Below, piece by piece: positions 37,714 through 48,316 of a stretch of 64,000 nucleotides of DNA (its first letter is position 1; every line of letters begins with the position of its first letter). A model generated the notes under the pieces. It was not told the origin of the DNA. It searched no databases and saw nothing but the letters and a program-made list of their open reading frames with translations. The position numbers and the translations under genes were made by a program. Source of the DNA: Rhyzopertha dominica (Eukaryota > Arthropoda > Insecta > Coleoptera > Bostrichidae); NCBI GenBank assembly GCA_025024175.1, contig QCXZ01000041.1, positions 16,735,786-16,799,785 on the forward strand, written 5' to 3'.

Positions 37714-37719
37714 TTTATT
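37714..37719 (-). terminator. Candidate poly(A) signal
   Basis: AATAAA on the minus strand about 105 bp past the stop codon of the terminal-exon candidate at 37824-38107. Such hexamers are common in AT-rich DNA. Confidence 0.25.
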
Positions 37720-37823
37720 AGTTCCTGTAGCAATAAAACATAATTGCAGAATAACTACGGAGATCATTGTTTTTAATGCTTAATAACTGTATAGGTATTA
37801 TCTTTATAGTAAATGCGGCGACT

Positions 37824-38107
37824 TCAGTATTCAATTATAACCACGTAACTGCTTTCAAGATCGACACCACTTCGAAAGTTCAAGAGCATTGGTAGATCGC
37901 TCCCATTGATCTCCACATGTTCATTTTCATTGAATACGGGTTCACACCTTTCTTCATAGGCAAATATTTTTGTTCCCTGGAAGTATGTCACAAGGATTTC
38001 CGATTGGAAATGGAATGCTTTGAAAAGTACGTGAATCGGATCGTGTTTGCATACCTGAATGCAAATCATGTGATCTAGATGCACCCGTATATTTTCCGTT
38101 GAGTAGC
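37824..38107 (-). CDS. Possible terminal coding exon of an unknown host gene
   Basis: An open frame of about 94 codons on the minus strand, clearly less AT-biased than its surroundings. It starts at an acceptor-like TTTAATAATAG (ending 38108) and stops with TGA at 37824. It encodes a mixed hydrophobic/acidic, probably beta-rich segment (for example DHMICIQVCKHDPIHVLFKA, FAYEERCEPVFNENEHVE, ending SSYVVIIEY). I do not recognise the family. The frame extends to an upstream ATG at 38123, so it could also be a tiny intronless ORF. No partner exon was found to the right before the LTR element at 38.8 kb. Confidence 0.4.
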
Positions 38108-38618
38108 CTATTATTAAACACACAATTTACATACCGTAGGTGTAAGAAAAAATGTTGGAAAACGTGAAAGCAACACAATTTTACCGAGAAAACTTTTCAA
38201 GTATCACCATTTATTCCTTTCTCAGTATGTAAATCCCACATCGTAAAGGTCAAAAAAGTCTTGCTATACAAATAGCATACGTATGGTATCAGGTTACTGA
38301 ATGTATTATTTATGTCATCTATATTGACTAATTATACTGCTAATAAATGTAAAGATTTTTTACTTCTTCCGTAGATTGCGTTGTTTCTATTTGTGTTAGT
38401 GCTTCCTCTCCTTTCTATGTTTGATACATGTTCTATTATTGATACTTTACATTAGAAATCCATTTGCATTGTTTATATACACCAGTATATTTTAGTTAAT
38501 TAGCTACCATTTGTTAACATTCCGAAACAAAAGTTAGAATAAATTCTCTATACGAAACATTGTAATTAGAGTATTAATTGGGTTTTTTGCAGGTAGGTAT
38601 ATTTATAACAAAGTAAAG
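38108..38618. other. Non-coding stretch
   Basis: AT-rich, no feature recognised. Confidence 0.45.
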
Positions 38619-38768
38619 TTGTCAGCTCTGAGCAGGATTTGAACCCGGGATCTTTTGGTTACTACTCATGACTATTCTTTACGATTTATAACTTACTTGG
38701 TCATGTCAAATTGCTATGCTAAAAAAGATCCCGGGTTAAAATCCTGGTCAGAGCTGGCAATACTTTTT
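38619..38768. repeat. Inverted pair of tRNA-like SINE ends
   Basis: The left arm, 38619-38654 (GTCAGCTCTGAGCAGGATTT then GAACCCGGGATCTTTT), is the inverse of 38725-38764 (AAAAGATCCCGGGTT, then CCTGGTCAGAGCTGGCAATAC). Each carries a tRNA B-box-like core. Together they form a hairpin with a ~70 bp loop. The loop contains TTTACGATTTATAACTTAC, which has a diverged counterpart at about 43190-43235 on the far side of the LTR element. Confidence 0.65.
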
Positions 38769-38781
38769 CATAAGTATATCT

Positions 38782-39344
38782 TGCACCGAGCTAGCTAATC
38801 TCGCTGGGTTATTCGTGGGGGTTCTAGGATGAAATTACACACTTCTCAGAATAAAGTAATACTTATTTACCAGAATAAAAGAAACATACATCAAAGTCTA
38901 TACCCAAAAGCAAAACACATGCCCACTTATCTGTTTTTGGTATCTCCAGTCCAATCCGCGTCGCGACGTCGCCAGTGGCAGCACACGATGGCGGGGTGCG
39001 GGGATAGGTATCGACGGGCGAAGCGCTATGTGGTACGTCAGGGCCGTGTAGCAGGCTCCGTTTCCTGGCCTCAGCCACTCTCAGCTCACTAGACCAGTGC
39101 CACCAACCAAGCTTCTTCACCGATCACAGTTAAAGCGTGACCTTCGACTACTCGTACTCCTTTCTACCTTCTGTGGGGTCCTAGTAACAGCACTTTCTTT
39201 CTCCGCTGCCCAGTTCCCACTGACGCCGTCTCTCGCTGACCACCTGCTCTCCCTCTCTTCACCCGTCACCCCTTTTCAATACATTCTCCACCTTCGTCGT
39301 ACCACTAATAGAGGGCGCACACTCCCGGTTTTGGGCTCAGTACA
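38782..39344 (-). repeat. 3' LTR of Gypsy copy 1
   Basis: 563 bp, identical by eye to 42397-42959. Begins TG and ends CA in element orientation. Confidence 0.95.
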
Positions 39345-39356
39345 CCACCCCCCAAA
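39345..39356 (-). promoter_or_regulatory. Polypurine tract of Gypsy copy 1
   Basis: In element orientation TTTGGGGGGTGG directly abuts the 3' LTR, the usual primer for plus-strand synthesis. Confidence 0.75.
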
Positions 39357-39474
39357 TTTAAACGATACAAGCACCGCGGTAATCGGATGAATTTTCCCGT
39401 GAGCACAACTTACAACTAACTTATCAACTAACAACACTAACTTACTTAGAAAAGAACGATTTGTTAATAAACGA

Positions 39475-42303
39475 CTAATTTTCAGAAAAAGGTTCAACAT
39501 ACGGTTTCAAGTTATAAACATTATGGTTACCTAACTTTTCGCCCGTTTTTTCATCAATCAAGCTATACACATTCGGACCCCACACACACACACTCGCCAA
39601 GGCCTCTTTCTCTGAGACACTGTACTTCACCTCAGCCTTTTTAAGTATCCTCGAAAAATAACCGATGACATTCCACCCATCGCTATTTTCGCATTTCTGA
39701 CACAAACATGCACCTACTCCGTATGCAGACGCGTCAGCCTTAATATAATATGGACGATTAGGATCCGGGTGCTTTAACTCCATGACCTTAGTAAAAGCCA
39801 ATTTTATTTCATTGAAAGCCTGCTCCTCCTCTACCCCCCATTTGTAAGTAATTCCTTTTTTCAACAGCCTAACTAGTGGTAGAGTCAATGCGGAAAAAGA
39901 TTCCATGAATCTCCGGTCGTAATTTATTAACCCCAAGAAAGATCGCACTTGTTTTAAATTACGAGGACTTTTAAACTTTACAATTGACGCAACTCTCTCG
40001 TGCTCCATCCTGACACCGCTTGAAGAAATTATGTGGCCCAGAAAATGAACCTCCCGTCTAGCAAATAACGATTTCTTTAACTTGATCGTCACGCCTGCCC
40101 GACGGAATTTTTCGAAAATTATCCTCAGATGAGACAAATGACTTTCACAGTCATCCGAAAATATCAATAAGTCATCTACGTATGGAATGACAAAATCATT
40201 TACGTCGTCGCCTAACACTACGTTTAGTGCCCTTATAAAACTTCCAATAGCTGTACAGTATCCGAACGGAAGCCTTTTAAAAACAAAGGTCTGGTTATTA
40301 TATGAGAAACCTGTATATTTTTGATGTTCTGATCGTATCGGCACCTGCCAGTACGAAGCAGAAAGGTCGATCGTCGTTAGATATTGTCCCCGAGAAAACT
40401 GAAACAGAAATTCGGATGGGTTAGGAGGTACCACATGATCTTTTACCATGCGCTGATTGATAAAGCGTGAATCGAGACATATCCGAGGAGAACCATCTTT
40501 TTTTCGAACGACTACCAATGGACTAACAAATTCGGTTTGACGCTTCTCAATCACCCCCCACACAAGCATTTCCTGGATTTGGTCATGTACATCATCTTTA
40601 TACGCATCGGGAATTGGATAAGATTTTAGATAAAATGGTGTATAATCTCTCAACAATATTTCATGTGAATAGTATTTTATCAACCCGGGTTCATCAGAGA
40701 AAATGTCCTGAAACTCATTTAACAGTTCATTTAATTTGGCTTTTCCCTCATCATTAAACATCTCCGCGTTTTGAGCAACCATGTTTAATTCTTCCTTAGA
40801 ATATTGACACTTTAATGCCCTAGAACGCTCGCCCTTTATATTTTCCACACCTTCATTTTCTATCCTTATTTCTGAAACTTGGACGCCTACCCCGTCACAA
40901 ATTTCTTGCCGAAAGCTAAACTGAATTGCCTTCCCTTCCATATCGCCTAAAATTTTCTCATTCGAAAAGTCCAACAATATGTTGTAATCGGTTAACCAAT
41001 CACAACCTAAAATAATGTCACGAACTAAGGACGGAACCACAACAAAGACGTAGTCAAAAATAATATCCTGAATCTGCAAAGACACACACACAGACTCTTT
41101 TACGGTTTGCCCTTTACCCTTTAAAGCGCCTACCACTGTCACATTCAATACCGGCATACTCGCCAAATCCGGTTTTAAAACCCTTAGTTTATCAACAAAT
41201 TCCTTTGACATACAGGAGAGCTGACTTCCGGAATCGATCAGAGCTTTAGAAGACATCAACTCTTCTATCTCTACATTTACCACAGGTTTCTTTAAAACAC
41301 TGAGTTCCTCTACTGGTTCCTCTAACAAATCGTCCCCAGCAACATTGAAAACAGTATTAACTTCGCTCACCTGATTGCTATTTGTTTCACGACGAATAGC
41401 GCCCCTATTATTACTATTAGAAGCATTCTCTCCTCCATCATTCGCAACTCTACCTCCTCGTGCATTCCTATCTCCATTATTATTAGGATGTCGCCAACGA
41501 CCCTCGTAATTACCTTGCTGACGATCACGTGCCCCTTCCGTTCTATCAATTCGTCTGAGGAATTCATCCATTTCATCTACTGAACGAATTCCCGAACTGA
41601 CAACACCGCGCTGAATTTCGTATGGAAAATGACTCGCTACCATTTCGATCAACTCTACTTCACTTATTTTCTCACGTAAATATTTTGATTCCTTGGCTAG
41701 TTGAAGAAAATAGTCTGAATGAGAACCGCCACTGAATACACCATACCTAAGTTTACGAAATAGTTTTCGCTCATTTTCAACATCCCAATATCGCGCAAAA
41801 AATGCTGTTTTAAAATGTTCATAATTAGAGAATTCATCCCTTTTAATTTCAACCCNATTCGAAGCAGATCCCCTTAATGCAGCGATAGCAAGAGGTACTC
41901 GTCTGTNCGAGGGCATACTCGAAGTTTCGAACAACTCTGTTAATTTTTCAATAAATGCGACTGGGTGTAAATTACCGTCCGGACGAAAAATCAAGTTATT
42001 CCCGCCTAGTTCTTTAAAAGACACGATACTACTTTGATAATTACGTTGTAAATCGTTTATTACATATCGTTCTTCCTTCACACATTCCGTAGCTGTGCCA
42101 TTAGCACCCTGCACACTATTTATATTTTCAGTCTGAACCGCTGACAAACGTACATGACTAATACTTTCTTTCAGTTCACGCATGCCAAACATTAAACTTT
42201 CATGCATCTTTGACATTACATTAGTATTTTCTGCAACTAACTTAGTTAACATTTCCATTGCACTTGGCTCTGGGGAACTACTATCTCTTTTTTTCCTACC
42301 CAT
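39475..42303 (-). CDS. Gypsy gag-pol polyprotein lacking integrase (copy 1)
   Basis: 942 residues in one frame, no gag/pol frameshift. Residues about 95-260 resemble a retrotransposon gag capsid region (WVEIKRDEFSNYEHFKTAFF and neighbours); no CCHC knuckle is visible. An aspartic protease follows at about 353-375 (ALIDSGSQLSCMSKEF), then reverse transcriptase at about 560-760 (LDSRFINQR, TTIDLSASYWQVPI, PYVDDLLIFSDD) and the RNase H start at about 850-900 (KADASAYGVGACLCQK, SEKEALASV). Directly after that the frame jumps to GPNVYSLIDEKTGEKLG and NLKPYVEP, the last ~35 residues of a Gypsy integrase C-terminus. The RNase H third acidic residue and the integrase zinc finger and DDE core are absent. 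Two N bases (41856, 41907) leave two residues unknown. Confidence 0.93.
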   Translation of the reverse strand: MGRKKRDSSSPEPSAMEMLTKLVAENTNVMSKMHESLMFGMRELKESISHVRLSAVQTENINSVQGANGTATECVKEERYVINDLQRNYQSSIVSFKELGGNNLIFRPDGNLHPVAFIEKLTELFETSSMPSXRRVPLAIAALRGSASNXVEIKRDEFSNYEHFKTAFFARYWDVENERKLFRKLRYGVFSGGSHSDYFLQLAKESKYLREKISEVELIEMVASHFPYEIQRGVVSSGIRSVDEMDEFLRRIDRTEGARDRQQGNYEGRWRHPNNNGDRNARGGRVANDGGENASNSNNRGAIRRETNSNQVSEVNTVFNVAGDDLLEEPVEELSVLKKPVVNVEIEELMSSKALIDSGSQLSCMSKEFVDKLRVLKPDLASMPVLNVTVVGALKGKGQTVKESVCVSLQIQDIIFDYVFVVVPSLVRDIILGCDWLTDYNILLDFSNEKILGDMEGKAIQFSFRQEICDGVGVQVSEIRIENEGVENIKGERSRALKCQYSKEELNMVAQNAEMFNDEGKAKLNELLNEFQDIFSDEPGLIKYYSHEILLRDYTPFYLKSYPIPDAYKDDVHDQIQEMLVWGVIEKRQTEFVSPLVVVRKKDGSPRICLDSRFINQRMVKDHVVPPNPSEFLFQFSRGQYLTTIDLSASYWQVPIRSEHQKYTGFSYNNQTFVFKRLPFGYCTAIGSFIRALNVVLGDDVNDFVIPYVDDLLIFSDDCESHLSHLRIIFEKFRRAGVTIKLKKSLFARREVHFLGHIISSSGVRMEHERVASIVKFKSPRNLKQVRSFLGLINYDRRFMESFSALTLPLVRLLKKGITYKWGVEEEQAFNEIKLAFTKVMELKHPDPNRPYYIKADASAYGVGACLCQKCENSDGWNVIGYFSRILKKAEVKYSVSEKEALASVCVWGPNVYSLIDEKTGEKLGNHNVYNLKPYVEPFSEN

Positions 42304-42375
42304 TATGAAATCATCAATATGTGACCTTGAATTTGTTCACAATATATTTAATCATTTGAAGTGTGTCCCATCCTA

Positions 42376-42393
42376 GCCTCTAGTTGAGCGCCA
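42376..42393 (-). promoter_or_regulatory. Primer-binding site of Gypsy copy 1
   Basis: TGGCGCTCAACTAGAGGC lies 3 nt inside the 5' LTR. It begins with TGG, as expected for pairing with a tRNA CCA end, and resembles the tRNA-Lys type site (TGGCGCCCAACGTGGGGC) at 14 of 18 positions. Confidence 0.65.
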
Positions 42394-42396
42394 ATT

Positions 42397-42959
42397 TGCA
42401 CCGAGCTAGCTAATCTCGCTGGGTTATTCGTGGGGGTTCTAGGATGAAATTACACACTTCTCAGAATAAAGTAATACTTATTTACCAGAATAAAAGAAAC
42501 ATACATCAAAGTCTATACCCAAAAGCAAAACACATGCCCACTTATCTGTTTTTGGTATCTCCAGTCCAATCCGCGTCGCGACGTCGCCAGTGGCAGCACA
42601 CGATGGCGGGGTGCGGGGATAGGTATCGACGGGCGAAGCGCTATGTGGTACGTCAGGGCCGTGTAGCAGGCTCCGTTTCCTGGCCTCAGCCACTCTCAGC
42701 TCACTAGACCAGTGCCACCAACCAAGCTTCTTCACCGATCACAGTTAAAGCGTGACCTTCGACTACTCGTACTCCTTTCTACCTTCTGTGGGGTCCTAGT
42801 AACAGCACTTTCTTTCTCCGCTGCCCAGTTCCCACTGACGCCGTCTCTCGCTGACCACCTGCTCTCCCTCTCTTCACCCGTCACCCCTTTTCAATACATT
42901 CTCCACCTTCGTCGTACCACTAATAGAGGGCGCACACTCCCGGTTTTGGGCTCAGTACA
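42397..42959 (-). repeat. 5' LTR of Gypsy copy 1
   Basis: 563 bp, partner of 38782-39344, followed by the TSD copy ATCT. Confidence 0.95.
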
Positions 42960-42963
42960 ATCT

Positions 42964-43496
42964 ACCTACAAAAACCCTATTTAAATCTATTATAATAATT
43001 ATATCTCATACAGGTAAAATAACTGTGTAATTATTGTAATTAGAATTTGTAGTTTGATATAGTGGGTTTTATATTTATTCTTCTTTTTTAAATGCTATTG
43101 CGCATTTGATTTTTTCCATTCATATCCTGCTTATATATCACTTTTCATAACCATCTCTAAATATTCTAAATATAATATTCGATACCTTCTTTACGATTCA
43201 TAACTATCGTTTGGCCATGCCAAATTAGGCTAATACAATGACAGAAGTCTCACCATTATTTCAGTAACAGCGTGCATAACAAATATTTTACGGCATTTGT
43301 ATATACTAATTTCTTAAATTGCTTTTTGGAATAACATATTTGTAGGTACTGATATTATATTGGATTATAACCAAAGTTAGTTTGTGTCCACACTTTTTTA
43401 TGCCTACCTTACTGTTGTAAAACCGTACGTTGCACATATTGACATAAAGTCTGAAATAAGAATATAAGTATGTAATTTTCTATAAAATGATAAATG
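42964..43496. other. Non-coding stretch
   Basis: AT-rich. The segment 43190-43235 (TTTACGATTCATAACTATCG...GGCCATGCCAAATTAG) is a diverged match to the hairpin loop at 38682-38720. Otherwise nothing recognised. Confidence 0.4.
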
Positions 43497-43619
43497 CAGG
43501 GTGGGTCATGAATTAGTTAATATTTCATAAATTATATAAAAAGAAACAATAAGACGTACTTAAAAAATAATTTGTTATCGAGATCGCTAATAAACAGGAA
43601 TTTACTTTTTAAAAATAAC

Positions 43620-45718
43620 GTCATTTAAATGACCTACATCGCGACTTCGGCACTCATTCTAAACGAGAACCGAAATTCTCGAGTACTCGTTGGCATAAAG
43701 ACCGTGAAACCTCTTCCTTGATCCTCCCCTTTAATTCAAGCTATGGAATTAGCTTATGAGTATATACACGGTACTTAAGATAACCCCACAAAAAGAAATC
43801 GGCTGGCGTCAAATCAGGACTCCTGGTTGGGCACGGAATGTTGCCTCTCCGAGAAATCAGCTTTTCGGGGAACATCTCTTTAACGACCGGTAGGGCCTCA
43901 TTAGAAGTGTAACAAGTGGCTCCATCTTGCTGAAATCACGTGTTCTGACTATAAGCAGCAAATTCCTGCAGTTGTGGTGACAAAAACTACCGTAACATTC
44001 TCATATACGTAGTAGAGTTGACAGTGACTGTGCGGCCGCAAAAATCCCCAAAGAAATAGGGCCTAATTATTTCTTTTGCAGATATTGCTGCCTATACAAC
44101 TACTTTAGGCAAATGCAAGGATCTTTCATGTTTTGTTTGGGATTTTCGCTGCTCCAATACCTGCAGCTCTGTTTGTTGACATGTCCGTTAAGGTGCAAAT
44201 GCACTTCGTCGGAAAACAAGAGGTCAAAGTTACGAAAGCGATCCAACATTATTTCAGCATACAATTTGCGTAAATTCAAATCATTAGGCTTCAATTCTTG
44301 CACTAGCTGAATCTTATACGGGTGCCATTTCAAATCTAACTTCAAAATACAGCGTAGGGATATGCGCGATATTGCTAATTCCAGTGGCGGCTGGTCAATA
44401 AGTTCTAACGTGCCATGGCACTACCAGCAAAACTGTAGAAAAATATTTTTTAACAATCAAAAATTGAATTATAATGGAGCTCAAAGTGGTTGAATTTGTG
44501 GGAACACCGGCGGAAATGCGGAACGCACCCACTCATAAACGGTTACCGCTTGCGCTCAGCACCGGCATTAAATCCAACTTCACGTTCGTGCCAGCTCTGA
44601 ATTGGCACGGAATCGCGGCACTTTTTGGATCTCCGCGGGGAGCAAGCGGATGCGAAGAGTACGCAAGCTTAAAGTGGACGTTCGTGCCAGTGAGTCGATT
44701 GGCAAGGATCAGCGTTGCCAACTGACCTGACCTTAATCATCGTACCAACCCCACAAAAATTATCGTACATAAGAAAATATTATCCTACACATAACATAAT
44801 AAAAAAAGTAGTATAATTTAACATTCTTTATTTAAACTTAATCAGTTATAAAGATCGAGAAGTCAGCACATGTGGTAATAAGGTTTAACGTACGGTAAAC
44901 GTGTCAGTGAAAATCAGTTAAATTTTGACATTTGACTTGACATAGCAATCTATCAACACAACGCAAACATTGAGTACCTTGGGAATGCTGTCGGCTGATA
45001 AACGATTTCTAAATAATATTGACAATTTTAATAAGCGAGTGATTGACAATTTTGCAAACAGAATAGAGCGCCGAAGGGATTTTGTCTATCAGGCAACATA
45101 AAAACTACATAGTGACTTAAGACACATAATTGACGAACGCGTTGACAATGCAGTATGCAGTGTAGGTTTCTAAAGAGGTACCTAACTTGTTTTGGATGAA
45201 AACGTGTAATACGAAAATGATAGGTGAATTACGTTCATGTTTTATAAACTGGATATTTTAATCTACCATATTATAATTTATATTTTTATTTTTATAATCG
45301 TTTGTAACATATCGAATTTTTGGCACTACCTTGCGATACAGTAACGAGCCGCCACTGGCTAATTCAGCTGAATGTTTGCGCGTCAATAAACCAGGATCAA
45401 GTCGAACTGAAGTTGAAACTGTTTGCACGTTCTCTTCACTTCTTGGAGTCCGTGGACCGCTGGCTTGCTTCACATTTAGTATCAATCAAGTCTCTTCGAA
45501 CTTCTTTAGCCATTTCTTTATCAAAACTGGACTTGGACACTGATGTAAGTCATGTAAATGGTATTCACAGTAACGAGAGATCCATTATTTAGATAAAATT
45601 GTTTTACGCAGAAGACCTGCTGCGGCACCATGAACCGATCCATTGCGACTAAATTTCCAAGAAACGAGCTAGACCCCTCTCCGCCGCCCATGCCGCTCAG
45701 GTTTGCGCGGGAAATCAA
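43620..45718 (-). pseudogene. Mariner-like (DUF4817-type) transposase, interrupted
   Basis: The N-terminal HTH part lies at 45521-45718 (QQVFCVKQFYLNNGSLVTV) and about 45366-45485 (SGPRTPRSEENVQTV, ending HSAELA). After the nested insertion it resumes at about 44373 (LAISRISLRCILKLDLKWHP), then LFSDEVHLHLNGHVNKQ, FQQDGATCYTS (about 43905-43935) and RSPDLTPADFFLWGYL (about 43780-43825). All three catalytic aspartates are retained. In-frame stops (one replacing the tryptophan before FQQDG), a frameshift and the nested element disrupt the gene. Confidence 0.85.
44382..45357. mobile_element. Non-autonomous hAT-type element (976 bp)
   Basis: TIRs are CAGTGGCGGCT at 44382 and the inverse AGCCGCCACTG ending at 45357, with an 8-bp target duplication GCTAATTC (44374-44381 and 45358-45365), both diagnostic of hAT. 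Removing element plus one duplication restores continuity of the host transposase frame. The interior has a GC-rich segment (44480-44740) with open frames on both strands, caused by imperfect palindromes such as GTTCGTGCCA/TTGGCACGGA. No transposase is present. An internal CAGCGTTGCCA at about 44711 resembles another hAT terminus. Confidence 0.92.
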
Positions 45719-45751
45719 ATTTAAATGTTAACTAATTCATTGCCCACCCTG

Positions 45752-47204
45752 TTATTATTGTTTTCTACCTTATTAATCTCATCACAAGTACTTCAGTACA
45801 GTAAGGTATTTTTAACCATTTAGCAATTTGTTTGGTGTAGAAAATGGTCATATGGTGTTGCTCGTTTGCAGAACAACGTAGTTTTTGTTGTTTAAGTATT
45901 ATATATTAGCCAAGGGGGACTTCAACATTTTTAAATTGTTTTTACAGCGAAATTACAACAATAAATTAGGTACTATCATTTACAAAATGTGCAAAGTTGC
46001 GGAAAACCGTGGAATACCTAAGGTACCTTAACCAGTCGTAGATAATTATCACATATTGCTATTTATGGATATAGACATGTGGTGTTTTGCTTGTTATCAG
46101 CTTCATACAAGTACATATATTTTATCTTGAGGATTAGGAAATGACGTATCATGTAGTACCCATCAATATCTACTACATTTCTAATACCTGTAAAATAAAA
46201 ATAGATACCAAACTTTGGTTGTCATGATCCTTGGGATTAAATCATTAAATGTACATAATAAAAAGAACTACACGATAATATTAATATGTACAAGCTAATA
46301 AAACCAGTGCTGAATTTAATGTTAATGTGTCAAGTTAAAACTTTAGTACATTTCCTTGCACATGCTTGTTCGTATGCATAATTTTCACCTCCAAGTTCTT
46401 ACTTGGGCAATTCCCTGAAATATGTCTATTCGTTGTAGAACGATTGTTCTTCTATTTGGTGAAAACGAATATCCTGCAAGTTTCACGATTATATAGTAAT
46501 TAACTGAGATTTATTTATTATTTATGAGTTATCACCAATGACGGTGCATTTTGATCCCATCCTTCCCGCTAAGTTTTAACAATGGCTTATTAGTATGATT
46601 TCCTCTCATAGGTACTACAACCATTAGTCATTCGTTAGCCAGGAGGAATAGTAAACACTGTCTCTAGAAAGTAATGAGGCATTCTCTCTTGGTTCCATGA
46701 CATAAGTGGCTCATGTCATGCTTTCAAGCGTGAACGCGACATAATGTGAAGCGTGTTGAATGACTATGTCATTCCTTTTTTATATACGCTGTTTATGCCA
46801 AGAAGTCTATGAGAAGCGAGAGTAACATCGTTTAAATAGTTTGCATTTTTCTACTGGAAGGACCTGTTTACATGAACTTGGAAAGTAGTAATCCCTCGTT
46901 TTAGAATAAGTGTCAGTTTTAAGTGGTTGATTGATTAATCTATTGTAAATCAAAGTGTTTTTCACAATTACCTTTTCCTACAAATATCATCATTGATGGA
47001 GTATTGGGATAACTAATGGTGGTGCTGCATGGCCTTTAGATACTGGGAGATTAAAGATCTTCCTTTAAGGGATAATGATCACCTATTTTGAGAGCTGTAC
47101 TCATTTGTTCCTATCCATCTAATGTTTGTGTTCATCGTTATATTTAGGTTATTTACGTGTTACGGTTACATGTTACATACGTTATTTCACAAGAAGCTTA
47201 GATA
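45752..47204. other. Gene-less AT-rich stretch
   Basis: No supported gene or repeat. Confidence 0.5.
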
Positions 47205-47211
47205 AATAAAA

Positions 47212-47250
47212 AGTTTTGATAAAGACCTAAAAAGAAGGCCGAAACGTCAA
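47212..47250 (+). ncRNA. Degenerate hammerhead-ribozyme-like motif (left)
   Basis: TTGATAAAGACCT...GGCCGAAACGTC resembles the hammerhead core CUGANGA-stem II-GAAA, but the first box is altered (TTGATAA). Penelope-like elements are known to carry hammerheads in their terminal repeats, so the context supports the call. Activity is unlikely. Confidence 0.35.
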
Positions 47251-47259
47251 TAAAAATTT

Positions 47260-48090
47260 TCATGAATAGCTTAGAAAAAGAAATATTAAAAAATACTGTC
47301 TTCACCTCACGTTATTTTTTTTTGGTACCGTTATGTAGATGATGTTTTATGTCTTTTCTCAGGAAATCAACAAAATCTAAATAATTTTCTTACATTAATA
47401 AACTCATTACATAATTCTATAAATTTTAGGTAGGAAATAGAAGTTAATAATAAAATTTCCTTTTTAGATTTGTTAATTTCGCGCAACCAATCCTCTCCTT
47501 ATCTTATGAAATTTTTAGAAACCTACTTGTACAGACATCATCCCTTATTCTTCTGTGCACCCTCATACCCATAAAATAGCCGTTTTTTATTCTCTTTTTC
47601 ACAGACTTTTTAAAATTCCCCTTCCTTTAAATGTCTTCCAAAAAGAACTTGGTGTAATTCTCTAAATTGCTCATAATAACGGTTTTCCAACTTGCTTAAT
47701 AGAAAAATTGCACTAGAAATATCTGACAACATTCAAGTTTCCTTTAGCACTATCACATGTGATAAAAAAGTTAAATTTTGGTACCCCCTTAAGTTTATTA
47801 GTCAAGTATTAATTTACCTTTCTAAATTATTTGCATCTAATGACATAAATGTTGCCTTTTCAACTGTAGACAGTGTATGTTCCCGTTTTGTCTGTATATA
47901 TCGGACAAACTTGAACATCCTTTCTTATTAGNGGAAATGGGCATCTAAAACAATTTAATAAGTATAAANATACAGACATTGTAACTACAAATTCTTCGTT
48001 AGCGAATCATTTATTATCATTTAAACATACTTCCACTTTGCACAATTTTATTGTTTACATTTTTGTAATAAATCATCAAAATTAAACTAT
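47260..48090 (+). pseudogene. Penelope RT-endonuclease pseudogene
   Basis: Read in changing frames. First is FMNSLEKEILKNTVF, with a frameshift in a poly-T run at about 47315-47323. Next come YRYVDDVLCLF and the NNKISFLDLLISR region after RT motif C. A long degraded stretch leads to VYIGQT (YIG of GIY-YIG) and finally NSSLANHLLSFKH, matching the C-terminal part of the endonuclease. Stops and frameshifts throughout show it is inactive. Confidence 0.75.
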
Positions 48091-48316
48091 TTAGAAATTT
48101 TAGAGATATACAAAATTTTAAATGACCAAAATTGGACAATACTAAATGATTTTTGCAATTTCAATTGTCCCATTCTAAATTTTTTATTTGAACGCTAATT
48201 TTTATGTTGCTGGTTTGAAAGTAGTTTTCCATTTTTAGTCAAGATTGGTTGTTTAGATTTTTAGTTTCATTTTATAATTTTTACAATTTAATAATTTTTT
48301 CCTCTAATTTGTAATA

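Larger units (their letters stand above)
38782..42959 (-). mobile_element. Gypsy-type LTR retrotransposon copy 1, integrase-deleted
   Basis: A complete 4178-bp insertion on the minus strand. It has two 563-bp LTRs that look identical, starting TG (TGTACTGAGCCC) and ending CA (GCTCGGTGCA) in element orientation. A perfect 4-bp target duplication ATCT flanks it (38778-38781 and 42960-42963). Next to the 5' LTR is a primer-binding site, and next to the 3' LTR a G-rich polypurine tract. One long gag-pol frame fills the interior, but the end of RNase H and nearly all of integrase are missing. Identical LTRs and the clean duplication indicate a recent insertion; without integrase it must have been helped in trans. 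Confidence 0.95.
43497..45751 (-). mobile_element. Mariner-like transposon split by a hAT-type insertion
   Basis: Ends are inverted repeats of about 25 bp: CAGGGTGGGTCATGAATTAG at 43497 and the inverse of CAGGGTGGGCAATGAATTAG ending at 45751. Without the nested 976-bp insertion and its 8-bp duplication the element is about 1.27 kb, a typical size. The target duplication is unclear. The minus strand carries the transposase pseudogene in pieces on both sides of the insertion. Confidence 0.9.

Noticed and set aside
38829..39092. Open frames inside the LTRs (also 39097-39390, 42444-42984, 51334-51680, 54941-55287)
   Set aside because: They lie in non-coding LTR sequence, occur in both orientations and are explained by its lower AT content.
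41367..41576. Overlapping 69-codon frames within the Gypsy ORF (also 52548-52757)
   Set aside because: Alternative-frame shadows of the long gag-pol reading frame.
44474..44725. Overlapping plus and minus frames as a gene in the hAT element
   Set aside because: The frames mirror each other because the core is GC-rich and imperfectly palindromic; no transposase motif.
43497..45751. TA target duplication for this mariner-like element
   Set aside because: Bases immediately outside the repeats (TG and TT) do not match. TA occurs a few bases away at unequal distances, so the duplication is left unassigned.
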